Positions 44,575-53,200 of a DNA stretch of 64,000 bases are shown here, piece by piece. The notes under the pieces are model-generated. The model made no database searches. It saw only the letters and a list, made by a program, of their open reading frames with translations, and was not told the DNA's origin. This DNA is from Cellulomonas carbonis (GTDB taxonomy: Bacteria; Actinomycetota; Actinomycetes; Actinomycetales; Cellulomonadaceae), in NCBI RefSeq assembly GCF_014636275.1, contig NZ_BMEB01000003.1:1-64000 (forward strand), written 5' to 3'. How positions within the stretch are numbered: the stretch's first letter is position 1; each line of letters starts with the position of its first letter. Made by a program: the position numbers and the translations under genes.

Positions 44575-45236
44575 CCGACCACCCCATCGGTACGGGGACC
44601 GGGTCCGGCGGCGACGACGAGACCCGCCCCCGGTTCACCGACAAGCGACGCATCGACCCGCTGACGGGTGCCGTGCGGGACCCGGAGACCGAGGGCCAGG
44701 CCCGTGCCGACGCCGCGGCCGGGACGGCGGAGGGTGACGCCCCCGCCGCCGGGCCGAGCGCAGCGGGTGCCGGGGACGCGTCCGCGCCGTCGGGTGCCGA
44801 CGACGAGCTCGCGCAGGCGCGTGCGCTCGCCGACGAGCGGCTCGCCGACCTCCAGCGGCTCCAGGCGGAGTACGTCAACTACCGCCGCCGGGTCGACCGG
44901 GACCGCGACGTCGCGCGCGACCAGACGGTCGTCGGCGTCGTCGAGGCGCTCATGGGCGTGCTCGACGACGTCGAGCTCGCGCGGCAGCACGGCGAGCTGG
45001 CCGACGGCCCGTTCGCCGCGATCGCCGAGAAGCTCGAGACGGCGCTCGGCCGGTTCGGCTGGCAGCGCTACGGCGCGGCGGGCGAGCCGTTCGACCCGAA
45101 CGTCCACGAGGCGCTCATGCACGCGCACTCCGACGACGTCACCGAGCCGACGGTCGTCCAGGTGCTCCAGCCGGGGCACCGGGTGGGCGAGCGGGTCGTC
45201 CGCGCGGCGCGCGTCGCCGTCGCCGAGCCCCAGTGA
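44571..45236 (+). CDS. grpE: Nucleotide exchange factor GrpE
   Basis: A 221-residue cochaperone. A disordered acidic N-terminus (residues 1-75) precedes the long coiled-coil helix ([20 protein letters not shown]) and the C-terminal beta domain ([19 protein letters not shown] and [19 protein letters not shown]). It releases ADP from DnaK. GTG 44571 overlaps the dnaK stop by four bases. Confidence 0.96.
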
Positions 45237-45334
45237 CGCGGCGGGGCGCCCGCCGGCCGCCCGGACCGGCGACGCGCGGGCGCCCCGCACACGCAGGCAG
45301 GCATGACGACGACGAGCAGGGAAGGGGGTAGGCG

Positions 45335-46354
45335 ATGACCGGTCAGGACTGGTTCGAGAAGGACTTCTACGCGATCCTCGGCGTCCCGAAGAACGCCGAC
45401 GCCGCGGCGATCAAGAAGGCGTACCGGAAGCTGGCGCGCACGCTGCACCCCGACCACAACCCCGGGGACGCGGCCGCCGAGTCGCGCTTCAAGGAGGTCG
45501 GCGAGGCCTACGCGGTCCTGTCGGACCCCGAGCAGCGCCAGCAGTACGACGCGATCCGCGCCATGGCGGGCGGCGGCGCGCGGTTCTCCGCGCCGGGCGG
45601 GCCCGGGTCGGCCGCGGGCGGCGCCGCGTTCGAGGACCTGTTCGGCGGGCTCTTCGGCGCCGGTGCGGGCGGTCCCACGGCGGGCGCCGGCCGCGCGGGC
45701 GGGCCCCGCGTCCGCTACTCGACGCCGGGCGCGGGCGCCGGTGCGGGCGGCGGCTTCGAGGACATCCTCGGCGGGCTGTTCGGCGGCGGGTTCCAGCGCG
45801 GCCCGCAGGCCGGCGCGGACCTCGCGGCGACGACGACGCTCCCGTTCCGCCAGGCCGTCCAGGGCTCGACCGTCACGCTCACCGTCGAGGGCCGCAAGGT
45901 CACGGCCCGCATCCCCGCGGGCGTGCGCGACGGCCAGAAGATCCGGCTGCGCGGCAAGGGGCGGCCCGGCGAGGGCGGCGGTCCCGCGGGCGACCTGCTC
46001 ATCACGGTGCACGTGGAGCCGCACCCGGTCTTCGCGACCGACGGCAAGGACCTGCGCATGACGCTGCCCGTGACGTTCCCCGAGGCGGTGCTCGGCGCGC
46101 AGGTCGACGTGCCGACGCTCGACGGCGGCACGGTCAAGGTCAAGGTGCCCGAGGGCACGCCGTCGGGCCGCACGCTGCGCGTGCGCGGCAAGGGCATCAC
46201 GACGCCGCAGGGCACGGGCGACCTGCTCGTCACCGTGCAGGTCGCGGTCCCGCAGCGGCTGTCGGGCGACGCGCGCAAGGCCGTCGAGGCCTTCGCGAGG
46301 GCGACCGAGGACGGCGACGTCCGCTCGGAGCTGCGGGCGCGCGCCGGACAGTGA
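45335..46354 (+). CDS. dnaJ: DnaJ-type chaperone without zinc fingers (type II)
   Basis: A 339-residue J-protein. The J domain is at residues 9-75 with the HPD motif in RTLHPDHNPGD. A Gly/Phe-rich region (80-155) follows, with LFGGLFGAG-like repeats, then two C-terminal beta domains. The whole protein has no cysteine, so the four CxxCxGxG zinc motifs of classical DnaJ are missing, as in CbpA-like type II proteins. A second, zinc-binding DnaJ is probably encoded elsewhere, with hrcA. The operon position before hspR is the usual actinobacterial one. Confidence 0.94.
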   Translation: MTGQDWFEKDFYAILGVPKNADAAAIKKAYRKLARTLHPDHNPGDAAAESRFKEVGEAYAVLSDPEQRQQYDAIRAMAGGGARFSAPGGPGSAAGGAAFEDLFGGLFGAGAGGPTAGAGRAGGPRVRYSTPGAGAGAGGGFEDILGGLFGGGFQRGPQAGADLAATTTLPFRQAVQGSTVTLTVEGRKVTARIPAGVRDGQKIRLRGKGRPGEGGGPAGDLLITVHVEPHPVFATDGKDLRMTLPVTFPEAVLGAQVDVPTLDGGTVKVKVPEGTPSGRTLRVRGKGITTPQGTGDLLVTVQVAVPQRLSGDARKAVEAFARATEDGDVRSELRARAGQ

Positions 46355-46415
46355 CGCACGGCCCCGCGCGGCGCTGAGGCACCGGGCGGGGTCCGACGCA
46401 CGGAGGGAGGCAGTC

Positions 46416-46835
46416 GTGGCAGGACCCGAGGACGCACCCGTCTTCACGATCTCGGCGGCGGCCGAGCTCGCCGGCATGCACCCCCAGACGCTGCGTCAGT
46501 ACGACCGGCTCGGCCTCGTGTCCCCCCAGCGCACCCGGGGACGCGGCCGCCGCTACTCGCTGCGCGACATCGCGCGGCTCCGCGAGGTCCAGCGGCTGTC
46601 CCAGGACGAAGGCATCAACCTCCAGGGCATCAAGCGGATCCTCGCGCTCGAGAACGAGGTCGAGCGGCTCCGTCAGCAGGTCGACCTGCTCCGGGCCGTC
46701 GCCGAGCCCGGTCGCCGCGTGTTCACCGCGGGCCCCCAGGGCGACGTCGTCGCCGTCCCCCGCGGGCACCGCCCCGCGCGCATCACGAGCACGGGCGCGC
46801 TCGTCGTCTGGCGCCCCTCCGCCGCGCGCGACTGA
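46416..46835 (+). CDS. hspR: Heat-shock repressor HspR (MerR family)
   Basis: A 139-residue MerR-type repressor. The winged-helix domain starts at residue 9 (FTISAAAELAGMHPQTLRQY, DRLGLV), followed by SLRDIARLREVQRLSQDEG and a coiled coil (NEVERLRQQVDLL). HspR binds HAIR boxes and uses DnaK as co-repressor; the two boxes upstream of dnaK are the obvious targets. GTG 46416 with a GGAGGGAGG site, 61 bases after dnaJ. Confidence 0.95.
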   Translation: MAGPEDAPVFTISAAAELAGMHPQTLRQYDRLGLVSPQRTRGRGRRYSLRDIARLREVQRLSQDEGINLQGIKRILALENEVERLRQQVDLLRAVAEPGRRVFTAGPQGDVVAVPRGHRPARITSTGALVVWRPSAARD

Positions 46836-46861
46836 CGCGCCGGGCCGCGGCAGCCGCCGGT

Positions 46862-46900
46862 GGGTGGGTCCGCCCGCGGCATGCGCGGGTCGATCCACCC
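46862..46900. terminator. Two-part hairpin between converging hspR and the prolyl oligopeptidase gene
   Basis: GGGTGG pairs with CCACCC, then a symmetrical 5/5 internal loop, then CCCGCG pairs with CGCGGG around a GCATG loop. It lies 27 bases after the hspR stop and 38 bases from the converging gene's end, so it could end both messages. Confidence 0.7.
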
Positions 46901-46937
46901 GGCGCGGGTCCCGGCCGCCGCGACCCGGCCCCGGGCG

Positions 46938-49031
46938 TCAGCGCAGCCGCTGCCAGAGGAACGTGTACGCGAGCGCCGACATGAGCGCCGCCTGCGCGTT
47001 CGTCGACGCCCCGCCGTGGCCGCCCTCGATGTTCTCGTACGACGTCACGTCCTTGCCCAGGTCGCGCAGCAGCGCCGCCATCTTGCGCGCGTGACCGGGG
47101 TGGACGCGGTCGTCGCGCGTCGACGTGGTGAGCAGCAGCGGCGGGTGGTCGGCCTCGTCGCGCACGAGCTGGTAGGGCGAGTACCGCCGGAGGAACTCCC
47201 AGTCGGCCGGGACGTCCGGGTCGCCGTACTCCGCGACCCACGAGGCCCCCGCGAGCAGCCGGCTGTAGCGGCGCATGTCCAGCAGCGGCACCTGGCACAC
47301 GATCGCGCCGAAGAGCTCGGGGTACCGGACGTACATGTTGCCCATGAGCAGGCCGCCGTTGCTGCCGCCCTGCGCGCCGAGCCGCTCGGGCGTCGTGACG
47401 CCCCGCCCGACGAGGTCGCGCGCGACGGCGGCGAAGTCCTCGTACGCGCGGTGCCGGTTCTCGCGCAGTGCGGTCTGGTGCCAGCGCGGCCCGTACTCGC
47501 CGCCGCCGCGGATGTTCGCGAGCGCGTACGCCCCGCCCCGCGCGAGCCACGCGCGCCCGAGCGTCCCCGAGTACGACGGCCGCAGCGAGATCTCGAACCC
47601 GCCGTACCCGTACAGCAGCGTCGGGACGGGACCCGCCGCGTCGCGCGGCCGGACGAGGAAGTACGGCACGCGCGTGCCGTCGTCGGACGTGACCATGTGC
47701 TGGCTGACCTCGTGCGTCGACGCGTCGAAGAACGACGGCGCCGCCTTGAGGTGCTCCTGCGCGACGACGCCGTCGGCGGAGAGCGTCGCGCGGCCGAACG
47801 TCGACGGCGTCAGGAAGCCCGTGACGGTGAACCACACGTCGTCGGACTCGTCGGCGTCGACCGCGCGCAGCGCGACGGTCGTGAGGTCCGGTGCGCCGAG
47901 GTCGGCCGGCGCGACGTCGACGCGGGTCCACCCGTCCGGCCCGGGCGTGAGGACCTGCACGCGGTCGGTGACGTCCTCCAGCACCGTCAGCGCGAGGTGC
48001 GAGCGGGTCCAGGTGGCGCCCGCGAGGGACGACGTCGGCGTCGGCGCGAACAGCACCTCGAACGACCGGTCGCCCGCGAGGAAGTCGTCGAGCCGGACGG
48101 CGAGCAGCGCACCCGCGGGGTGCACGGGGCCGCCGTCGGGCGCCCACTCCTCGCGCAGCTCCACGAGCAGCCACTCGCGGTGCACGCCGACCTCCGCGCT
48201 CGTCGGCACGTCGATGCGTGTCAGCGAGTCGTCGGCGCCGAGGAGGAAGACCTCCTGGTGGTAGAAGTCCGTCGCGCGCACGACGAGGTCGCGCTCGAAG
48301 CCGGGGGTCCGGTCGTGGAACGCGGACACCGAGAGGTCCTCGACCTCGCCCTCGAAGACGACGGGTGCGTCGGTCAGGGCCGTCCCGCGCCGCCAGCGCC
48401 GCACCTGACGGGGGTACCCCGACGACGTCGTCGAGCCCTCGCCCGTGTCGGTCGCGACGAACGTCGTCGACTCGTCGACCCACGAGACGCCGCCCTTCGC
48501 CTCGGGCCGGACGAACCCGTCCTCGACCCACGTGAGCGTCGTGAGGTCGAGCTCGCGCGTGGTGTCCGCGTCGGACCCGCCGCGGGAGAGGTTGACGAGC
48601 GCGCGGCGCAGGTCGGGGCGCAGGATGCTCGCGCCGTGCCACACCCACTGGACGCCCTCGGCCTCGGACAGCGCGTCGAGGTCGAGGAGCACCTCCCACT
48701 CCGGGTCGTCGGTGCGGTAGCTCTCGAGCGTCGTGCGGCGCCACACGCCGCGCTCGTGATCGGCGTCCTGCCAGAAGTTGTAGAGCCGGTCCCCGGCCTG
48801 CGACACGACCGGGATGCGGTCGCGCGAGTCGAGGACCTCGAGGACCTCGCCCCGGATGGTGTCGAGCAGGTCGCCGCCGAGCGCCGCGAGCGCCTCGTCG
48901 TTGCGCTCGCGGACCCACGCGAGCTGCGCGTCGCCCTCGACGTCTTCGAGCCAGACGTGCGGGTCGGCCGCCACGTCGGCGTCGGTCGGGGCGGCGTCGG
49001 CGGGGGTGAGGGCGTCCTCGTGGGTGGTCAC
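46938..49031 (-). CDS. Prolyl oligopeptidase family serine peptidase (S9A)
   Basis: A 697-residue enzyme. Residues 1-420 are the seven-bladed propeller, starting with the DPHVWLEDVEGDAQLAWVRE motif of S9A peptidases. The rest is the alpha/beta-hydrolase domain with LYGYGGFEISLRPSYSGTLG, catalytic S557 in GGSNGGLLMG, an Asp in TSTRDDRVHPGHARKM and a His in EGGHGGAS. It cleaves short peptides after proline and is probably cytoplasmic, as there is no signal peptide. GTG 49031 follows AAGGATCG; the frame continues 12 codons upstream. It is convergent with hspR. Confidence 0.94.
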   Translation of the reverse strand: MTTHEDALTPADAAPTDADVAADPHVWLEDVEGDAQLAWVRERNDEALAALGGDLLDTIRGEVLEVLDSRDRIPVVSQAGDRLYNFWQDADHERGVWRRTTLESYRTDDPEWEVLLDLDALSEAEGVQWVWHGASILRPDLRRALVNLSRGGSDADTTRELDLTTLTWVEDGFVRPEAKGGVSWVDESTTFVATDTGEGSTTSSGYPRQVRRWRRGTALTDAPVVFEGEVEDLSVSAFHDRTPGFERDLVVRATDFYHQEVFLLGADDSLTRIDVPTSAEVGVHREWLLVELREEWAPDGGPVHPAGALLAVRLDDFLAGDRSFEVLFAPTPTSSLAGATWTRSHLALTVLEDVTDRVQVLTPGPDGWTRVDVAPADLGAPDLTTVALRAVDADESDDVWFTVTGFLTPSTFGRATLSADGVVAQEHLKAAPSFFDASTHEVSQHMVTSDDGTRVPYFLVRPRDAAGPVPTLLYGYGGFEISLRPSYSGTLGRAWLARGGAYALANIRGGGEYGPRWHQTALRENRHRAYEDFAAVARDLVGRGVTTPERLGAQGGSNGGLLMGNMYVRYPELFGAIVCQVPLLDMRRYSRLLAGASWVAEYGDPDVPADWEFLRRYSPYQLVRDEADHPPLLLTTSTRDDRVHPGHARKMAALLRDLGKDVTSYENIEGGHGGASTNAQAALMSALAYTFLWQRLR

Positions 49032-49107
49032 CGGGCGATCCTTCGCCGCCGACGCCGCACGCGGCAACTCGACACCGCGAGGACCGCCGCACCCGAGCCC
49101 GCCCCCA

Positions 49108-49171
49108 CGTCGAGATCAGGGTTCGCGTCGGCGAGTCGCGCGACACGCCGACGCCAAGTCTGATCTCGACG
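49108..49171. repeat. Long imperfect palindrome (REP-like)
   Basis: CGTCGAGATCAG pairs perfectly with CTGATCTCGACG (12 bp). Inside a 5/5 internal loop GCGTCGGCG pairs perfectly with CGCCGACGC (9 bp), leaving a 12-base loop. It is not followed by a U tract and lies before, not after, the minus-strand gene, so a dispersed palindromic element is likelier than a terminator. Confidence 0.75.
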
Positions 49172-49191
49172 GGCGGGGACGCGCGGGGCGG

Positions 49192-49275
49192 GAGGGGAGG
49201 GCCCGCGAGAGGGCGTGCGGGAGGGCGTGCGGGAGGGCGCGCGAGAGGGCCCGCGAGAGGGCGCGCGGGACCCGC
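49192..49275. repeat. Purine-rich 12-bp tandem repeat, about six units
   Basis: Units of CGCGAGAGGGCG or TGCGGGAGGGCG type start every 12 bases from 49192 with one or two changes each. The period is a multiple of three, so a coding origin is possible, but no flanking gene includes it. Confidence 0.65.
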
Positions 49276-49364
49276 AGGAGGGGGATCGCGACGGCGCCGC
49301 GCCGCAGGGGAACGGTGCGGCGCCGTCGCGGGGTGGTGGAGGGGCTGCCGTGTCGCGAGGGGGG

Positions 49365-50126
49365 TCAGCGACGCAGCTGCTCGAGCAGCTCCACCGCCCG
49401 GTCATGGGTCTCCGGGAGGGGTTCGATCCAGATCCGCGGCGGCTGCCGGAGCAGCTCGCCGATCTGCAGCTCGGCCGCCTGGAGGTCGACCTCGTCGCGC
49501 AGCACGCGCACGGTCTCGCCGAGGTCCCAGTCGCGCGCCATGAGCACGGCGAACGCGCCGCCCCCGAGGGACGCCATCGGGTGGCCCGTCGGCAGCGCCG
49601 CGGTGAGCGCGCGGCCCATCGCGGCCGAGCGCGCCGCGCGGCGCCACGGGTGGATGTCCCCGACGGCGACGTCGACGAGCACGAGGCAGTGGGTCGTGAA
49701 CGCGTGGTGCGCGTGCCGGCGAGCCGTGCCGTACGTCTCCATGAGGCGCACGGACAGGTAGTCGACGGTCGGCAGGCCCGACTCGGGGTCGATGCAGCCC
49801 GCCGACACCGGCACGCTCTCGATCGCGGCCGCCCAGCCCTCGCAGAGCGCGCGGACCACCTCGAGCGGCGGCTCGACGCCCGACAGCTCGTAGACGATCG
49901 CGAGGTCGTCGAGCGCCTCGGCGATGCCCACGCCCGTCGACCCGCGCATCTCGCCCAGACGGAACGCCGCGGGCGCCGCGGCGAAGCCGGTCGTGAGAGC
50001 CTCGGTGAGGGCGTCGACGGCCGGGTGGTACCAGTCGCCGGGCCGGAGCCACACGTGCTCGACGGTCCGCGCGCGCCACTGCTCACGCAGCGCGACGGCC
50101 GGCGTCAGCGGCATCTCGGTCCTCAT
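49365..50126 (-). CDS. Protein with a degenerate GGDEF-like domain
   Basis: A 253-residue protein. The second half follows the GGDEF outline: PTVDYLSVRLMETYGTAR resembles the start helix, THCLVLVDVAVGD the first strand and metal region, and ASLGGGAFAVLMARD the GGDEF strand turn. But the active-site acid motif is replaced by GGGAF, so no diguanylate cyclase activity is expected. The first half is helical and unassigned. It is divergent from the sigma fusion gene at 50272, sharing a 145-base promoter region. A regulatory link is possible. Confidence 0.5.
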   Translation of the reverse strand: MRTEMPLTPAVALREQWRARTVEHVWLRPGDWYHPAVDALTEALTTGFAAAPAAFRLGEMRGSTGVGIAEALDDLAIVYELSGVEPPLEVVRALCEGWAAAIESVPVSAGCIDPESGLPTVDYLSVRLMETYGTARRHAHHAFTTHCLVLVDVAVGDIHPWRRAARSAAMGRALTAALPTGHPMASLGGGAFAVLMARDWDLGETVRVLRDEVDLQAAELQIGELLRQPPRIWIEPLPETHDRAVELLEQLRR

Positions 50127-50174
50127 GCCCGATGAGAGGGAGCAGCCCCCAGGTCATGACGCGACTTCGACACT

Positions 50175-50199
50175 TCAGGTTGCGGGTGAAAAAGCCGAT
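50175..50199 (+). promoter_or_regulatory. Candidate FliA/SigD-type promoter (TCAG-N15-GCCGAT)
   Basis: TCAG (50175-50178) and GCCGAT (50194-50199) are 15 bases apart, 72 bases before the sigma fusion gene. The spacer is unusually A-rich for this genome. Spacing and -10 match the motility sigma consensus and the site before the receptor at 18013. Confidence 0.5.
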
Positions 50200-50271
50200 G
50201 AGTGCTGACAGGGCCCGATCGACGGGCACGTGCCGGGCGGGACGCCGCTCGGCCGGAGACGCGGAGGTGGC

Positions 50272-53200
50272 ATGACCACCCTGGGGAGCAGCTGGGACCT
50301 CGCGAGCGACGCGGAGATCATCACCGCGGTCCGGGCGGGGGACACGGCGGCCTTCGGCGTGCTCTACGAGCGCCACGCGCCCGCTGCCCGCGCCGTCGCG
50401 CGCCAGTACAGCAACTCCGCCGCCGACGCCGAGGACGCGGTCTCCGACGCGTTCTCACGCGTGTTCGGCGCGATCCGCTCGGGCGGCGGGCCCGACGTCG
50501 CCTTCCGGGCCTACCTGTTCACGGTGCTGCGCCGCACGGCGATGCAGCGCATCGAGTCGGTGCGTCGCACCCAGCCGACCGACGACGTCGCGACGTTCGA
50601 GGCGGCCTTCGGCGCGGGCGAGTCGACCGAGACCCCCGCGATGGAGGACTTCGAGCGCGGCGTCGTCTCCCAGGCCTACCGGTCGCTACCGGAGCGCTGG
50701 CAGGCGGTGCTCTGGTACACCGAGGTCGAGAGCATGAGCCCGGCCGAGATCGCGCCCGTCCTGGGCCTCACGGCCAACGGCGTCGCCGCGCTCGCGTACC
50801 GCGCGCGGGAGGGCCTGCGGCAGGCGTACCTCCAGCAGCACCTCGCCGCCCCCCTCGACGAGGCCTGCACGATCGTCAACGCGAAGCTCGGCGCCTACGT
50901 GCGCGGTGGTCTCGCCAAGCGCGAGACGGCCCTTGTCGAGTCCCACCTCGACGAGTGCGGCCGGTGCCGCGGGCTCGTCCTCGAGCTCGGCGACGTCAGC
51001 CACGGCATGCGCGCCGTCGTCGCGCCGTTCGTGCTCGGCGCGGTCTCGTGGGCGGTGCTGCACGGCGTCGGCTTCGGCGGTGCCGTGGGCGCCGCTGCGG
51101 CAGGGGCTGCGGCGGGGGCCGGGGCGACCGGTGCCGCCGGCTCGGGTGCGGCTGGATCGGGAACGGGCGCGGGCTCGGGCGCCGGCGCCGCCGGCTCGGC
51201 CGCGGGTTCCGGCTCGGCCGTGGGCGCGGGTGCCGGTGCCTCGGGTGCGGGTGCGACGGTCGGCGCGGGCAGCGCGGCCGGAACCGCGACGGGCTCCGGC
51301 CTGGGTCTCGCCGCCTCGACGGCGGCCGGCGTCGCGGCGGTGGGCGGTGCGTCCGCGATCGGCGTCCACGCGGCCCAGGAGGCCGCCGCGGCGCAGGTCG
51401 CGGGCGCGGCGTCGACGGCGTCGACCGGTGCTGTCGCCGCGACGGGAGCGACGGCGGGTGCGACGGCGGCTGCCGGCGCCTCGGCCGGCGCGGGCGTGCT
51501 CGCTGCGCTCGCGAGCGTGCCCGCGGGCGTCCTGGCCGCGGTCGCGGCAGGCGTGGTCGTGGTCGGCGCGGTGGGGGTGGCCGGGTCGCTCGGCGTCTTC
51601 ACGTCCGACCCGCCCGCGGCGACGGCCGAGCAGGTCCCTGGCGGGTCCGACGGCGACGCCTCCGGCGACGACGGCGGCGCAGAGGGCTCGCCCGGCGACG
51701 ACGGCGGCTCCGAGGGCTCGGGCGACGACGGCGGCCCCGGCAGCGACGACACCGACGAGCCGCCCGTCGTGGCGGCCCCCGAGCCGCCCGCCGACGACGC
51801 CGCGGCCGGGTCGGCGTCGACCGACGAGCCGCGCACGCAGCCGGGCAGCACGACGGCCCCGGGTGTGTCCGACGCGGACCCGGAGCCGACCGGCCCGACG
51901 ACGCCCGCGGACCCGGCGGACCCGGCGGACCCCGGACCGACGGACCCGGACCCGACCGACCCGGACCCGACGGACCCCGCCGACCCCGGCGATCCCGACC
52001 CGGCCGACCCCACGGACCCCGACCCGACCGACCCGACCGACCCGACCGACCCGGACCCGACCGACCCGGACCCGACCGACCCCGACCCAATCGACCCGAC
52101 GGACCCGGGCGTCGTCTCGCTCGTCGTGACGCCCCCGGCCGACCTCGCGCTCGAGGTCGGCGTGCCGACCCTCATGACCGTCCAGGTCACGAACACGGGC
52201 ACGCGCGACGCGGGCGAGGTGCGGTCGGAGCTGCTCTTCGCCGACGACGTCGAGTGGGAGCTCGAGGCGCTCACGTCGCCCACCGCGGGCCCGGGTGCCT
52301 CGGCGCCGGCCGCGACGGGCACGGGCCGCTGGACGTGCGCGGCCGAGTCCGCCGTCGTCGGCGCGTGCACGCTCGACGGTCTCGCCGCCGGTGCCACGAG
52401 CACGCTGACCGCGCGCCTCGTCGTCGACGCCGACCTCGACGGGTCGCGTGATGTGCCCGTCCAGGTGCGCACGTGGGCGCCCGGCGTCACGGAGCCGTCC
52501 GTTCCGCAGTCCCTGGGCGGGACGCTCCGATCGCGCCCCGCGGTGCTCACCCTCGGCACGACGCCGGGAGCGGTCCTCCAGGGCGAGGTCGGCGCCGACG
52601 TCGTGCGCCGGGTCGAGGTCCCCGTCGGCAACGCGGGCGGCACGACCGCGCGCGGCGTCGTGGCGCAGGTCGTGACGGCGGACCTGCCCGACGGCGTCGA
52701 GGCGCGCGACGTGACGGGCGACGCGTGGGTGTGCCGCGACTCCGAGCCCGGTCGGCTCGACTGCGCGCTCCCCGGGCTCGCCCCCGGCGCGACCGTCCCG
52801 CTCGTGCTCGACCTCGTCGCTGCCGCGCCCGACGTCGCGGCCGGCTCGGGCCTCGTCGACGTCGACGTGAGCACGGCGCTGCACGTCGCGCTCGCCGGGT
52901 CGACCGCGACGACCGACCTCCCCGTGACCGTCCGCTCGGCCCCGGCCGCCGTCGTCGCCGGCCCCGCGGACGCGACCGAGCTCGTCGCCGACACCGCACG
53001 ACCGGTCGACGCGACGCTCGTCTTCGACGTCGCCAACGACGGTGCGACCACGGCACGCGACGTCGTCGCCAGCGTCACCACGGGGGTCCTCCCCGCGGAC
53101 GTCGGCGTGACCGTCGGCGAGCCCTGGCGCTGCACGGCGACGCTCGGCGAGCTCGTGTGCGAGCTCGACGCCCTCCTCCCGGGTGCCGAGGCCCCGCTGG

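Larger units (their letters stand above)
49032..49364. other. 333-base gap with a long palindrome and a 12-bp repeat
   Basis: No gene is supported. The left part holds a 64-base hairpin (49108-49171) and the right part a purine-rich 12-bp tandem repeat (49192-49275). The promoter of the prolyl oligopeptidase gene must lie at the left end. Confidence 0.7.

Noticed and set aside
49192..49275. Coding repeat of a small gene
   Set aside because: No start codon with a ribosome site and no homologous flanks; the period of 12 alone does not prove coding.
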